Positions 52,801 to 61,051 of a stretch of DNA of 64,000 bases are shown piece by piece (the stretch's first letter is position 1; each line of letters opens with the position of its first letter). The stretch is from Paraburkholderia agricolaris. Its GTDB lineage: Bacteria > Pseudomonadota > Gammaproteobacteria > Burkholderiales > Burkholderiaceae. The notes beneath the pieces were generated by a model. It made no database searches. It was not told the origin of the DNA and worked only from the letters and a program-made list of their open reading frames with translations. Both the position numbers and the translations under genes were made by a program. The stretch is from positions 1,426,001 through 1,490,000 of the forward strand of contig NZ_QPER01000001.1 of the NCBI RefSeq assembly GCF_009455635.1, in the 5' to 3' direction.

Positions 52801-53379
52801 TCCGTAGTCGAGATACTCCTGCACGCTTGCCGGATAGAGCACCGGAATGCCGCTCGCGACGAACATATGCTCGGACTGGTGCGCGACCGACGACGACTTC
52901 GCCGCATGATCGTCGCCCGCGAGTACCAGCACGCCACCATTCGGATCCGTGCCCGCGGAATTCGCGTGCTTGAAAACATCCCCGGTACGGTCGACGCCCG
53001 GACCTTTGCCGTACCACATGCCGAATACGCCATCGACCTTGGCGCCGGGCCACAGGTTGATCTGTTGCGTGCCCCATACGGCCGTGGCCGCCAGATCCTC
53101 GTTAACCCCTGGCTGGAACACCACATCGTGTTCCTTGAGATGCTTCTTCGCTTTCCACAAGCCTTGATCCAGCGCGCCGAGCGGAGAGCCGCGATAGCCG
53201 GACACATAGCCCGCGGTATTGAGACCGGCGCGCTGATCGCGCGCCTTCTGCAACATCGGCAGACGGACCAGCGCCTGCGTGCCGCTCATGTAGACACGGC
53301 CTTTTTTGAGTGTGTATTTGTCGTCGAGCGATACGGTGGCGAGTGCGTCACGTAGCTCGGGCGATAGCGGGGCATTCAT
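49783..53379 (-). CDS. Indolepyruvate ferredoxin oxidoreductase, single-chain fusion
   Basis: A 1198-residue enzyme combining in one chain the domains split over two genes at 38627-42512. It starts at ATG 53379. Order: pyruvate-oxidoreductase N domain (GYRGSPLGALDQGLWKAK), TPP domain (WFCSGCPHNTSTRVPEGS, VFVNLGDGTYFHSGLLAIR), two cysteine clusters (VCEGCGDCSVQSNC and SCNKDFSCVNGFCP), the gamma-type domain (VLVTGVGGTGVVTIGGLLGMAAH) and a DUF6537-like helical C-terminus. It converts aryl- or branched 2-oxo acids to acyl-CoA. Divergent LysR 53477 is 97 bases away and probably controls it. Its 3' end overlaps the LysR gene at 48946. Confidence 0.94.
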   Translation of the reverse strand: MNAPLSPELRDALATVSLDDKYTLKKGRVYMSGTQALVRLPMLQKARDQRAGLNTAGYVSGYRGSPLGALDQGLWKAKKHLKEHDVVFQPGVNEDLAATAVWGTQQINLWPGAKVDGVFGMWYGKGPGVDRTGDVFKHANSAGTDPNGGVLVLAGDDHAAKSSSVAHQSEHMFVASGIPVLYPASVQEYLDYGLHGWAMSRYSGLWVAMKCVTDVVESSASIDIDPDRLQIVLPDDFDMPEGGLNIRWPDPPLAQEARLLNHKWYAALAYVRANKLNRVVIDSPTPRLGIMTAGKAYLDVRQALADLSLDDETCARIGIRVLKVGCVWPLDAQNARDFATGLDEILVVEEKRQILEYALKEELYNWRDDVRPKVFGKFDQRDNAGGEWSVPRGQTLLPAHYELSPALIAKAIARRLAQADLPADVRERIEARVAIIEAKEREAATPRSVAERQPWFCSGCPHNTSTRVPEGSRALAGIGCHYMSMWMDRNTETFSQMGGEGVAWTGQMHFTNERHVFVNLGDGTYFHSGLLAIRASIAAGANVTYKVLYNDAVAMTGGQPVDGVLTVPQIAFQVVAEGAKRVLIVTDEPEKYDAKVRLPDDVKVYHRDELDRLQRELRDMAGTSILIYDQTCATEKRRRRKRGTYPDPAKRAFINDAVCEGCGDCSVQSNCLSVEPLQTPLGTKRKINQSSCNKDFSCVNGFCPSFVTAEGAQVKKPGKASSDAALPDFAALPRPVIAALSKPYGVLVTGVGGTGVVTIGGLLGMAAHLENKGVTVLDMAGLAQKGGAVLSHVQIAATPGQLHATRIATGEARLIIGCDAIVSASAEVLSRTQRGVTRAAINNSATPTAQFVRDPQWSFPADETRHDLQQSIGDDCDFIDANRLALDLLGDTLYANPLLLGFAWQRGWLPVGYESLDRAIELNGVAVEKNRLAFEWGRYVAQHGEAAAGAFAPHAKKQQAIVVQMPESLERLIERNVERLGLYQNARYAARYVNVVERMRAAETKLAAGAKLRLTPVVARNLAKLMTYKDEYEVARLYADPAYLDKLRAQFEGEPGRDYKLAFHLAPPLLAKRDEHGHLKKQRFGQWTLSLFRVLARLKVLRGTALDVFGKTAERRNERELIEQYVTLIDEFCTTLDSTRFDVAMKLANLPDEIRGFGHVKERNVTAAALKREQWLRDYRDSARLERFDQVVDKRSNS

Positions 53380-53445
53380 GGTCCATGTCTCCGATGGCTT
53401 TATTTGAGCCCGAGTATAGGAAGCGGAATTTCCATCGTAAAATCA

Positions 53446-53468
53446 CGAATACCGAATCCTGCTATTCG
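53446..53468. promoter_or_regulatory. LysR-type dyad before the fused indolepyruvate oxidoreductase
   Basis: CGAATA (53446-53451) and TATTCG (53463-53468) are exact reverse complements with an 11-base spacer, in the short gap between the LysR gene and the divergent oxidoreductase gene. Fits a LysR binding site. Confidence 0.65.
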
Positions 53469-53476
53469 AAAAACAC

Positions 53477-54382
53477 ATGTCAAAAGACATCACCCTGCGG
53501 CAGATGCGTTACTTCGTGGCTGCCGCGCAAAGCGGGCAGTTTTCAATGGCGGCGACGGTCGAACATGTGTCGCAATCCGCGATTACCAACGCGGTACTCG
53601 CGTTAGAGGAAACCCTGGGTACGCGCCTGTTCGAACGCCTGCCGCAGGGCGTCGCGCTGACACCGGATGGGCAGGACTTCCTGAATCACGCGCGGCACAT
53701 ACTCGATTCAGTGCGCGACGCGGTCTACAAGGCACCTTTTCGCTCGCACGATCTGAAGGGGACGGTGCGCATCGCGGCGTCCTATACGTTGCTCGGCTAC
53801 TTTCTGCCGGAACTGATGGCGCGCTTTCGTGCGACTTACCCCGACATCGAGATCGATCTGCACGACACGGACCGTGCGTCGATCGAGCAGGCGGTGCTCG
53901 ACGGCGATGTCGACCTTGGCATTGCTCTGTTGTCGAATGTGGAAAATATCCGGCGTTTTCAGCACCACACGCTGATTCGGTCGCGCCGGCAGTTGTGGAC
54001 CTCGCCCACGCATCCGCTCACGCAACTCAACGCGCCTTCGCTCGCGGATATCGCGAAGTATCCGTATATCCTGATTACCGTAGACGAAGGCGAGCAGTCC
54101 ACATTGCGCTACTGGAGGCGTAACGAAATCGAGCCGAATATCGCATTTCGCACCAGTTCAATGGAAGCGCTGCGCGGTCTCGTCGCGTATGGTTTCGGTG
54201 TGACGATTCTGTCCGACATGGTATTTCGCCCGTGGTCGCTGGAGGGCAAGCGGATCGAAGCGCGGCCTATTCTCAACGCGATTCCGCAGATGGATGCGGG
54301 CATGTTGTGGCGCAAGGGCGCGACGTTGGATACACCGGCCGTTGCGTTTCAACAGTTCCTGATTCATGCGTGTGGAAGTTGA
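53477..54382 (+). CDS. LysR-family regulator of the fused indolepyruvate oxidoreductase
   Basis: A 301-residue LysR protein from ATG 53477 (MSKDITLRQMRYFVAAAQSG). The winged helix reads QFSMAATVEHVSQSAITNAVLALEE, followed by the effector domain (LKGTVRIAASYTLLGYFLPELMARF). It is divergent from the oxidoreductase gene with a 97-base gap that includes a perfect N11 dyad eight bases before its start. The site overlapping its own 5' end suggests autoregulation. The effector might be an aryl-pyruvate or aromatic amino acid; inference only. Confidence 0.92.
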   Translation: MSKDITLRQMRYFVAAAQSGQFSMAATVEHVSQSAITNAVLALEETLGTRLFERLPQGVALTPDGQDFLNHARHILDSVRDAVYKAPFRSHDLKGTVRIAASYTLLGYFLPELMARFRATYPDIEIDLHDTDRASIEQAVLDGDVDLGIALLSNVENIRRFQHHTLIRSRRQLWTSPTHPLTQLNAPSLADIAKYPYILITVDEGEQSTLRYWRRNEIEPNIAFRTSSMEALRGLVAYGFGVTILSDMVFRPWSLEGKRIEARPILNAIPQMDAGMLWRKGATLDTPAVAFQQFLIHACGS

Positions 54383-54476
54383 CGGCAGGGCGTGTTCCGT
54401 CAGGCCAGCTTCGAATCAAACGGACACAGTCATGGCGCCGGTGTTTTGCCTGTATCTGTTTTTCGCATACCAGAAT

Positions 54477-55289
54477 TCAGTGTAAGGACTCTCCGGAGTT
54501 GGCGAGATGCGACGGCGGAAAGCCAAGCGCTTGCCGGAACATGGTCGAGAACGCCGGTGTATTCGCATAGCCCAGTTCGGCAGCGACTTCCGCGAGCGGG
54601 ATACCACGACCGATCAGGTCAATCGCACGGGCCAGCCGTAGCTGCCTGCGCCACACTCCGAAACCGGTCTGCAGTTCCGTCTGGAACAGACGGGCCAGCG
54701 TCCGCTCACTGGCGCCGATGACAGGCGCCCATTCGGCGAGCGTCCGGGCGCAACCTGGATCGTCCATCATCGCGGTACATAAGGCGCGCAGACGCCGGTC
54801 GTCGGGCAGGCGCAAGCCCAGAGGCAACGAGGGTGCCTCGCGCATTTCCTCGATCAGCAAACGCATTGCAAGCTGCCGGTGGCGCCGTGACGCGACGGCG
54901 TCGCTCGCAAGGGTATGCGTAAGCGCACGCATCAACGGGGAAACCTCGATCACCGAACAGGCGTCGAGCGGCAGCGGCGCCGCCTTGGGTTCGACATACA
55001 GCGCGTGAAACTCGACGCGTCCGAGCATGACCACCTCGTGCTCGATGCCGGGCGGAATCCAGACCGCGCGAAAGAGCGGGACGATCCACATCATGCCCGG
55101 CGTGCTGACACGAATGCTTCCCTGCCGGGGGTAGACCAGTTGTCCCCAGGTATGCCTATGCCGTTCGATGATCCCGTCGGGCGGCGGCAGGCGTAGATGG
55201 ACCATGACCGGTTCGTTGACGCTCGGTCCGAGTTTGGGCAGCGGATCGTAGGAAATTCGTCGTGGCATGATTTCGTAAATAACTGTCAT
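54477..55289 (-). CDS. AraC-family regulator with N-terminal cupin domain
   Basis: A 270-residue AraC-type regulator reading from ATG 55289; ATG 55268 (MPRRISYD) is a shorter alternative, and neither has a clear ribosome site. The N-terminal cupin includes RHRHTWGQLVYPRQGS, and the C-terminal double HTH includes ALCTAMMDDPGCARTLAEWAPVIGASERTLARLFQTELQTGFG and the ending FSTMFRQALGFPPS, all typical. It is divergent from the anion transporter gene 68 bases away, which it probably controls. Resembles the cupin/AraC proteins that often regulate small efflux or uptake genes. Confidence 0.93.
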   Translation of the reverse strand: MTVIYEIMPRRISYDPLPKLGPSVNEPVMVHLRLPPPDGIIERHRHTWGQLVYPRQGSIRVSTPGMMWIVPLFRAVWIPPGIEHEVVMLGRVEFHALYVEPKAAPLPLDACSVIEVSPLMRALTHTLASDAVASRRHRQLAMRLLIEEMREAPSLPLGLRLPDDRRLRALCTAMMDDPGCARTLAEWAPVIGASERTLARLFQTELQTGFGVWRRQLRLARAIDLIGRGIPLAEVAAELGYANTPAFSTMFRQALGFPPSHLANSGESLH

Positions 55290-55357
55290 TGAAACGAATT
55301 CATGCCATTGTAAATCCGCCTACCATGCACAGGAAGCGTCGAGCGGAGAGCGAAGTT

Positions 55358-56842
55358 ATGAGTCAGCCAATCAAACGGCGGGAGCGGAAGGAGTTGGCAT
55401 CTTCCGCCTCGGCGGGGCAGGATGGGGGCGCTGCGCGGTCCACGGGTCTTGCGAAGCATGGCCACGAAATCGGTACGGGTCTGCTCCTGATCTGGCTGGT
55501 CGCCGCGATGGTCTTGCCGCACTATGTGCCGCTCGTTCGCGGGCATCCCGAAGCGACCTCGAAAGCGGCCGTCCTCGTGCTGTTCACGGTGTGCTCATGG
55601 GCGCTTGGCCTGTTCAAGGAACCGCTGACGACGCTGCTGTTCTTTCTGTTCTGCATGCTTTTCGCGGTCGCGCCGGCTGAGACGGTTTTCGGCGGATTCG
55701 TATCGCCTGCATGGTGGCTGGTGTTCGGCGGCGGGATCATCGGTGTTGCCGTACGCAGCACGGGTCTCGCCGATCGTTTCAGCACGCTGCTGCTGGCGAT
55801 GAACGTGAGCAGCTACCGGTATTACGTAGCGGCGGTCGTGCTCGGAGCGGTCGCGCTGGCGTTCGTCATGCCGTCCACCACGGGACGGGTGTTGCTGCTT
55901 ACGCCGATTGCCCTGACGCTGTCCGACCGGCTGGGTTTCGTGCCCGGACGCGCGGGCCGCACGGGTCTTGTCATGGCAGTCGCCGCGGCCAGCTATATGC
56001 CGCCGACCACGATACTGCCGGCGAACATTCCCAACTCGGTTCTTCTCGGCGCAGCGCAGGCCCTGTATGGCGTGCGGCTGCACTATGGACCGTATTTCCT
56101 GCTTCACTTCCCGATACTGGGCGCCCTCAAAACGGCGATCCTGATCTGGCTGATCTGCCGGTTTTTCCCCGACAAGGTTGAAGTAGCGAAGACTCAGGCA
56201 ACTGACGCGGGAAAACTATCCGCGCGCGAGATTGCGCTTCTCGGCGTCCTCGCACTGTCGCTGCTGTGCTACGCGACCGACTTCTGGCATGGGATATCGC
56301 CAGCCTGGGTGAGCCTGGCCGCGGGAGTGGCGTGCCTTCTGCCGCAGACCCGGATCCTGTCCGTCCAGGATTTCACGGAGAAGATGCACATCACGCCGCT
56401 CGTGTATGTGGCCGGCTTTCTCGGACTGGGGGCGGTGATCGCGCAAAGCGGTCTTGGTGCGTGGGCGGCACATCTGCTGCTCGGGTGGACGGGCATGGCG
56501 CCTGGGCATCCCGCCGCGAATGTGCTGCTGCTCGTTCTGATCGGCGCGGGTATAGGACTGTTGACCACCTTGCCGGGACTGCCTGCCGTGCTCACGCCGG
56601 TAGCGGGCCAACTGGCTGAGGCGAGCGGCTTGCCGCTGTACACCGTGCTGATGCTTCAGGTGCCGGTCTTCTCGACCGTTTTTCTGCCGTATCAGTCGCC
56701 ACCGATGATGATCGCGATGCATCTGGGTGGGGTGAGCCTGAAGGACGGTGCAAAGCTTTGCCTCGCGCTGGCGGCCATCACGGTGCTATGCCTGTTGCCG
56801 CTTGATTATCTCTGGTGGCATGTTGTCGGGGTCTTGCGGTAA
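55358..56842 (+). CDS. SLC13/DASS-type anion transporter
   Basis: A 494-residue membrane protein with about eleven hydrophobic segments, starting at ATG 55358 (MSQPIKRRERKEL) because GGAGAG lies seven bases upstream; the longer frame overlaps the AraC promoter. Family traits are FVMPSTTGRVLLLTPIALTL in the first repeat and LLTTLPGLPAVLTPVA with SPPMMIAMHLGG in the second. DASS proteins import dicarboxylates or related anions with sodium. Controlled probably by the divergent AraC regulator. The substrate cannot be read from sequence. Confidence 0.9.
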   Translation: MSQPIKRRERKELASSASAGQDGGAARSTGLAKHGHEIGTGLLLIWLVAAMVLPHYVPLVRGHPEATSKAAVLVLFTVCSWALGLFKEPLTTLLFFLFCMLFAVAPAETVFGGFVSPAWWLVFGGGIIGVAVRSTGLADRFSTLLLAMNVSSYRYYVAAVVLGAVALAFVMPSTTGRVLLLTPIALTLSDRLGFVPGRAGRTGLVMAVAAASYMPPTTILPANIPNSVLLGAAQALYGVRLHYGPYFLLHFPILGALKTAILIWLICRFFPDKVEVAKTQATDAGKLSAREIALLGVLALSLLCYATDFWHGISPAWVSLAAGVACLLPQTRILSVQDFTEKMHITPLVYVAGFLGLGAVIAQSGLGAWAAHLLLGWTGMAPGHPAANVLLLVLIGAGIGLLTTLPGLPAVLTPVAGQLAEASGLPLYTVLMLQVPVFSTVFLPYQSPPMMIAMHLGGVSLKDGAKLCLALAAITVLCLLPLDYLWWHVVGVLR

Positions 56843-56873
56843 GAGGGCGGTTCGCTCTCGGCCGCCGATACCG

Positions 56874-57947
56874 TTACATGCTGCCGTTTTCGACGACGCG
56901 GCCTTCCGCGCGCCAGCGGAGCATGCCGCCGGCAAGGTTGGCCACCTGCTCGAATCCGGCCTGCCGCAAAATGACTGTGGCCTGGGCCGACCGTCCGCCG
57001 GCCCGGCAGACGGTCACGGTTGGGCGTTCCTTCGTCAGTTCGGCGGCGCGCCCGGCTAGCTCGCCCAATGGAATGAGCTTGGCTGACGGAATGCGTCCCA
57101 ATGGTCCGTCGAATTCGCCGGGCTCACGCACGTCGACGATTTCGACCGCGTGCAGATTTTCTTCGAGCCACTGGGCATTGATTTCCCAGATGCCCGCGAA
57201 ACTGCATGTCAGCGGCGCCCAATCGGGCTCGGTCGTCTGCGCGGGGGAGAGCGTCGCGAGGCCGCATTTCAGGTTCGCGGGCACCGCTATGTCGATCTGC
57301 TTCGGATGTGGCAAACGCAGATTCGTCATGTAACCGGCGAAATCGTCTTCACACAGTTCGCCGCCCAGGCGCGGATTGAAGCGCCGTTCCTCGTCCACGC
57401 TCGTGACCGTCAAACCGCGATAGTCGTGAGCCGGGTAAAGCAGGCACGCGGCGGGCAGCGTAAAAATGTGGTTGTGGATTGCGCGAAACATCGCGTGCGC
57501 GTCGCCGCGCTGAAAATCCGTGCGGCCGGTGCCCCGGATCAACAGGCAATCGCCGGTAAACGCCATGGTCTCGTTGTCGAGCACGAGTGTGATGCATCCG
57601 TCGGTATGACCCGGTGTCGCACGGATCGTCAGGTACCGCGTGCCGAACTCGACCCTGTCGCCATGCTTCAGATAGCGATCCGCACCTTCGGCGCCGCTCG
57701 CCGCCGATATCGCAATCCTGCTACCTGTACGGCGATTCAGCATCCATGCGCCGGTCACGTGATCGGCGTGGACGTGGGTATCGATCGTGCAAAGCAGATG
57801 CAATCCCAGCTCTTCGATCAGGGCGGCATCCCGGCGCACCTGTTCAAAGACCGGATCGACCAGCACCGCTTCTCGCGTTGTGCTATCGGCAAGAAGATAC
57901 GTGTAGGTTGACGACTGCTGGTCGAATAGCTGCCGGAAGATCAACAC
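56874..57947 (-). CDS. Persulfide dioxygenase-rhodanese fusion (ETHE1-like)
   Basis: A 357-residue two-domain enzyme from GTG 57947, preceded by GGAG. The N-terminal metallo-beta-lactamase domain carries DTHVHADHVTGA (iron site), TPGHTDGC, AFTGDCLL and YPAHDYRGLTVTSV, the ETHE1 persulfide dioxygenase pattern. The C-terminal rhodanese domain has Cys314 in VTVCRAGGRSAQA. Fusions of this kind are known from Burkholderia phytofirmans (PRF): they turn glutathione persulfide plus oxygen into sulfite and thiosulfate. It is downstream of the peroxiredoxin gene by 33 bases, an oxidative sulfur-stress operon. Confidence 0.94.
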   Translation of the reverse strand: MLIFRQLFDQQSSTYTYLLADSTTREAVLVDPVFEQVRRDAALIEELGLHLLCTIDTHVHADHVTGAWMLNRRTGSRIAISAASGAEGADRYLKHGDRVEFGTRYLTIRATPGHTDGCITLVLDNETMAFTGDCLLIRGTGRTDFQRGDAHAMFRAIHNHIFTLPAACLLYPAHDYRGLTVTSVDEERRFNPRLGGELCEDDFAGYMTNLRLPHPKQIDIAVPANLKCGLATLSPAQTTEPDWAPLTCSFAGIWEINAQWLEENLHAVEIVDVREPGEFDGPLGRIPSAKLIPLGELAGRAAELTKERPTVTVCRAGGRSAQATVILRQAGFEQVANLAGGMLRWRAEGRVVENGSM

Positions 57948-57980
57948 TGTTTTTCTCCGAGGCTCGCTGCTGCGAGCGCT

Positions 57981-58637
57981 TTACTTGGGTTGCGTCACGT
58001 ACCGCAGATAAGGCTTCACGGTTTTGAAACCCTGCGGATATTTTTGCGTCGCGGCGTCGTTGGAAACGGAGGTTGGAATGATCACGTCTTCACCCGGTTT
58101 CCAGTTCACCGGCGTTGCCACTGCGTGCTTCGCGTTGAGCTGCAGCGCGTCGAGCAGGCGCAGCACTTCGTCGAAATTGCGGCCCGCACTCATGGGGTAG
58201 ACGAGCATGGCTTTAACCTTCTTGTCCGGGCCGATGAGAAACACCGAGCGTACGGTCGCATTGTCCACCGCGGTGCGCGGACCGCCGCCGCTTGCCTCGG
58301 GATGAATCATATCGTAGAGCTTCGCGACCGTCAGGTCCGGGTCGCCGATCAGTGGGTAGCCAACCGCGTGGCCCTGGGTCTCCGCGATGTCCTTGACCCA
58401 TTCGTTGTGGTCACTGACGGGATCGACACTGAGCCCGATAATTTTCGTGTTGCGTTTATCGAATTCGGGTTGCAGGCCCGCCAGATAGCCGAGTTCCGTG
58501 GTGCAAACGGGCGTGAAATCCTTGGGATGCGAAAACAGGACCGCCCAATGGTCACCGATCCATTCGTGAAAGCGGATCGTCCCTTCAGTCGTTTCGGCAG
58601 TGAAATCGGGGGCATCTTCTCCTAGTCGGATTGACAT
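57981..58637 (-). CDS. 1-Cys peroxiredoxin (Prx6 type)
   Basis: A 218-residue peroxiredoxin from ATG 58637 (MSIRLGEDAPDF), with GGAG seven bases before; an ATG three bases earlier would add one residue. The peroxidatic Cys45 is in FTPVCTTELG, and the Prx6-like C-terminal arm includes PGEDVIIPTSVSNDAA. No resolving cysteine is visible later, so an external thiol regenerates it. It precedes the persulfide dioxygenase fusion gene, so the two would remove peroxides and persulfides together. Confidence 0.95.
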   Translation of the reverse strand: MSIRLGEDAPDFTAETTEGTIRFHEWIGDHWAVLFSHPKDFTPVCTTELGYLAGLQPEFDKRNTKIIGLSVDPVSDHNEWVKDIAETQGHAVGYPLIGDPDLTVAKLYDMIHPEASGGGPRTAVDNATVRSVFLIGPDKKVKAMLVYPMSAGRNFDEVLRLLDALQLNAKHAVATPVNWKPGEDVIIPTSVSNDAATQKYPQGFKTVKPYLRYVTQPK

Positions 58638-59122
58638 CATCAGTCTCCATGGGGGTGGGTGGCTCAAGGGGGCGGTACCGCAGCCGGAGCGACGTCCGCC
58701 GGGGCGGCGCTGCGGGTCGCCTATATAGCGTAGGACAAAAAAGCCCTTCTCTACAGGCAGACTTCAGGGGGAATCCGCGGTTGGGGGGCCGGCTCGCCGG
58801 CACGTCGAAGAACTGGCATCCGCTCGTTGATTCGGCGTCGATCCGGCCCGTACCCGGATGGCCGCCTTGCCGCTTGCCCAGTTTATGTTCGTAAGATCTG
58901 TGACCCGTCATCGACACGGCGCTTTCGCATCATGCGCTCACGTTAGAAACGGGATCTGCAGACCCATTGCCGCGACGCGTGACATTCAGCTCAAGCCTCG
59001 CACCTCTGCGGTCCAAACAGTTCCACGCATTTTTCAGTATCCCGCGGTGCACGCTCAGGCGCGCACCGCGGGCTTGTGTCTGGTCTGTGGGCTCCATCAA
59101 TCAAAACATGCAGAGGGGAAGT
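58638..59122. other. Divergent intergenic region, no gene seen
   Basis: About 480 bases between the peroxiredoxin and the lipoprotein gene. Short frames on both strands have unlikely composition and no ribosome sites. It should hold the two divergent promoters, but no clear operator was found by eye. Confidence 0.5.
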
Positions 59123-60829
59123 ATGAGGAAAGCTTCGTTCATGGCGCTGTCGGCGATCACGCTGGCGAGTGCGCTGGTGGCCGCCTGCGGCGGCAGTCTC
59201 AACAACGACCCGGCCGCTACGGCCGCCACGTCGCCGGCGGGGGCGTCGGCGCCCGCCGCATCGGCGCCTGGGGCCGCCTCCAGCCCGGCGGTGGCGGCAG
59301 CAAGCGTCAAGTGGTCGCTGGATAGCGGCGTGCAACCGGCGGCCGCACAGATCAACGTGGGCACGTCGATCGGCAAGGGCGCCGGCGCGACGCCGTTCAC
59401 GCTCGACAAGCTGGCGCTCGATCCGAAAAACACGCAGAACACGACCAACCCGTTTCTGACGACAGGCACCGTTCCCGACACGGCCGCCGGCTATTGCGAC
59501 TACACGGTTACGCCGCCGGTCCGGAAGACGTACGCCACCGGCTCGAAGTTCGTCATGCCGCCGACCGACCCGCTCGTCAACATGGCGCCGTTCTATTTCC
59601 CGTTGGTGTACACCAGCAATCTGACGACGACGGGTAACGTGAATGGCACGACCACGCCGATTATCGGTCTGTTCGACTGGCGTCCGAAGGACATCAACGA
59701 ATCGGTCGTGGCGGCCGAATCGGACGACAACGGCAAGACCTGGTACTTCATGCAGAACGTGCTGGAACTCAATCCTGGCGAATGTCCTGCCACGATCACG
59801 AGCACCAATGCCGCCACCACGGCCGATAACGGCTGGGGTCACGCATCGCTTCTGCAACTGCCGGGCACGCAGGCCGCTACCGGTCAGATGCTTTACACAC
59901 TGAACCGCGATCCGGCCAAGGTCGATGTGGCGCCGCTGAACGTGATCTCGCTGCCGCTTGCCAGCGCCAAGTTCCCGATCTGGAACACCAACAACACCAA
60001 CGTGGGCGGCCAGGACATCGCCGCAGTCGCGACGGCGACAACCAACACCGCGGGCGCGGTGAACCCGGTTGTCGTGCAGCAGACAAGCGGTTTGTTGAAC
60101 CCGGACGGGATCATGGCCGTCGTGCCGAACACCGACCCGACCAAGCCGACCACGGTGCTGTACGTGCAGAAGATCCTGAATGGCGACAATACCGGCAGCA
60201 CCGCCATGCCGGTTGCCAACCAGTGCACGAAGGCGCCGTTTAGCGGCAAGACCAACCACGATATCTCGAACGTGCGCCTGGCCACGACGAAGGACGGCGT
60301 CAACTTCACCGACCTGGGCGTGGTAAGCGGCCTGAACGATCCGACCACGGTGGACTACAACGGCACCCGCTGGATCAGCCCGCGTGGCACGCTTATCGAT
60401 ATCAATGGCGACGGCAGCCGCTGGGGTCTGTACTTCTCGGGCGGCAACTGTCTGGACGGCGACTCGGACGCCTTCCACTACATCGGCTACGCGGAATCGA
60501 GCGACCTGAAGACGTGGACGGTCTATAACGACATCAACAGCCCGATCGCCTCGATCAACTCGATCACGACGACCAACCAGGGCGGCGCGAAGACCTCGGT
60601 GACGATTCCTGCCAATGCGCCGATCATCCCGACGCAAACGTGGTTCGCTCAACGTCTTTATGCACCGACCGCCATTCAGATCGACGCGACACACCTGAGC
60701 GTGACGTTTGCCGGTTATGGCGTGCAAACGCCGAATACCAATCTGCTGAACTATCGTCAGATCGGCAATGTGGTGCTGACGGCCAGCAAGTCGCTGCCGA
60801 AGGCGCCGAACAATATCAACAACCAGTAA
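59123..60829 (+). CDS. Surface lipoprotein, propeller-like, unknown function
   Basis: A 568-residue protein starting at ATG 59123 after GAGGGGAAG. The signal (ASALVAAC, Cys22) marks a lipoprotein, followed by an Ala/Ser/Pro-rich linker to about residue 65. The large remainder alternates short strands with Asp/Asn-rich turns and includes ESDDNGKTWYFMQN, LATTKDGVNFTDLG, SPRGTLIDINGDGSRWGLYF and YAESSDLKTWTVYND. This is the Asp-box/glycosidase-like pattern of five-bladed beta-propellers (GH43/BNR type). It may bind or cut a glycan, yet catalytic residues are not certain. It lies directly before the TonB receptor operon. Confidence 0.75.
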   Translation: MRKASFMALSAITLASALVAACGGSLNNDPAATAATSPAGASAPAASAPGAASSPAVAAASVKWSLDSGVQPAAAQINVGTSIGKGAGATPFTLDKLALDPKNTQNTTNPFLTTGTVPDTAAGYCDYTVTPPVRKTYATGSKFVMPPTDPLVNMAPFYFPLVYTSNLTTTGNVNGTTTPIIGLFDWRPKDINESVVAAESDDNGKTWYFMQNVLELNPGECPATITSTNAATTADNGWGHASLLQLPGTQAATGQMLYTLNRDPAKVDVAPLNVISLPLASAKFPIWNTNNTNVGGQDIAAVATATTNTAGAVNPVVVQQTSGLLNPDGIMAVVPNTDPTKPTTVLYVQKILNGDNTGSTAMPVANQCTKAPFSGKTNHDISNVRLATTKDGVNFTDLGVVSGLNDPTTVDYNGTRWISPRGTLIDINGDGSRWGLYFSGGNCLDGDSDAFHYIGYAESSDLKTWTVYNDINSPIASINSITTTNQGGAKTSVTIPANAPIIPTQTWFAQRLYAPTAIQIDATHLSVTFAGYGVQTPNTNLLNYRQIGNVVLTASKSLPKAPNNINNQ

Positions 60830-60839
60830 TGTGCAGGTT

Positions 60840-60877
60840 CCACCCGGGCACGGTGCGGCAGCGTCGTACCCGGGTGG
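60840..60877 (+). terminator. GC-rich hairpin after the lipoprotein gene
   Basis: CCACCCGGG (60840-60848) is the exact reverse complement of CCCGGGTGG (60869-60877). It has no T-run, so it may protect the 3' end or pause the polymerase rather than terminate alone. Confidence 0.5.
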
Positions 60878-60886
60878 ATAGCAGGC

Positions 60887-60928
60887 AAGGCCGCCCCGGT
60901 TGGCAAACCGCGGCGGCCTTTCTGTTTT
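60887..60928 (+). terminator. Rho-independent terminator before the TonB operon
   Basis: AAGGCCGCC (60887-60895) pairs with GGCGGCCTT (60912-60920) around a 16-base loop, followed by TCTGTTTTC. Ends the lipoprotein transcript. Confidence 0.75.
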
Positions 60929-61051
60929 CTGTCGCACATGCAAGCTGATTAGGTTCGTAAGGTATCCATCACGATCGATTAACGCCCGGTCTTTAGCATG
61001 TCCTTATTCGCTGATCACTCTACGGTCGTTCAAAACAAGGATGCATGAAAC

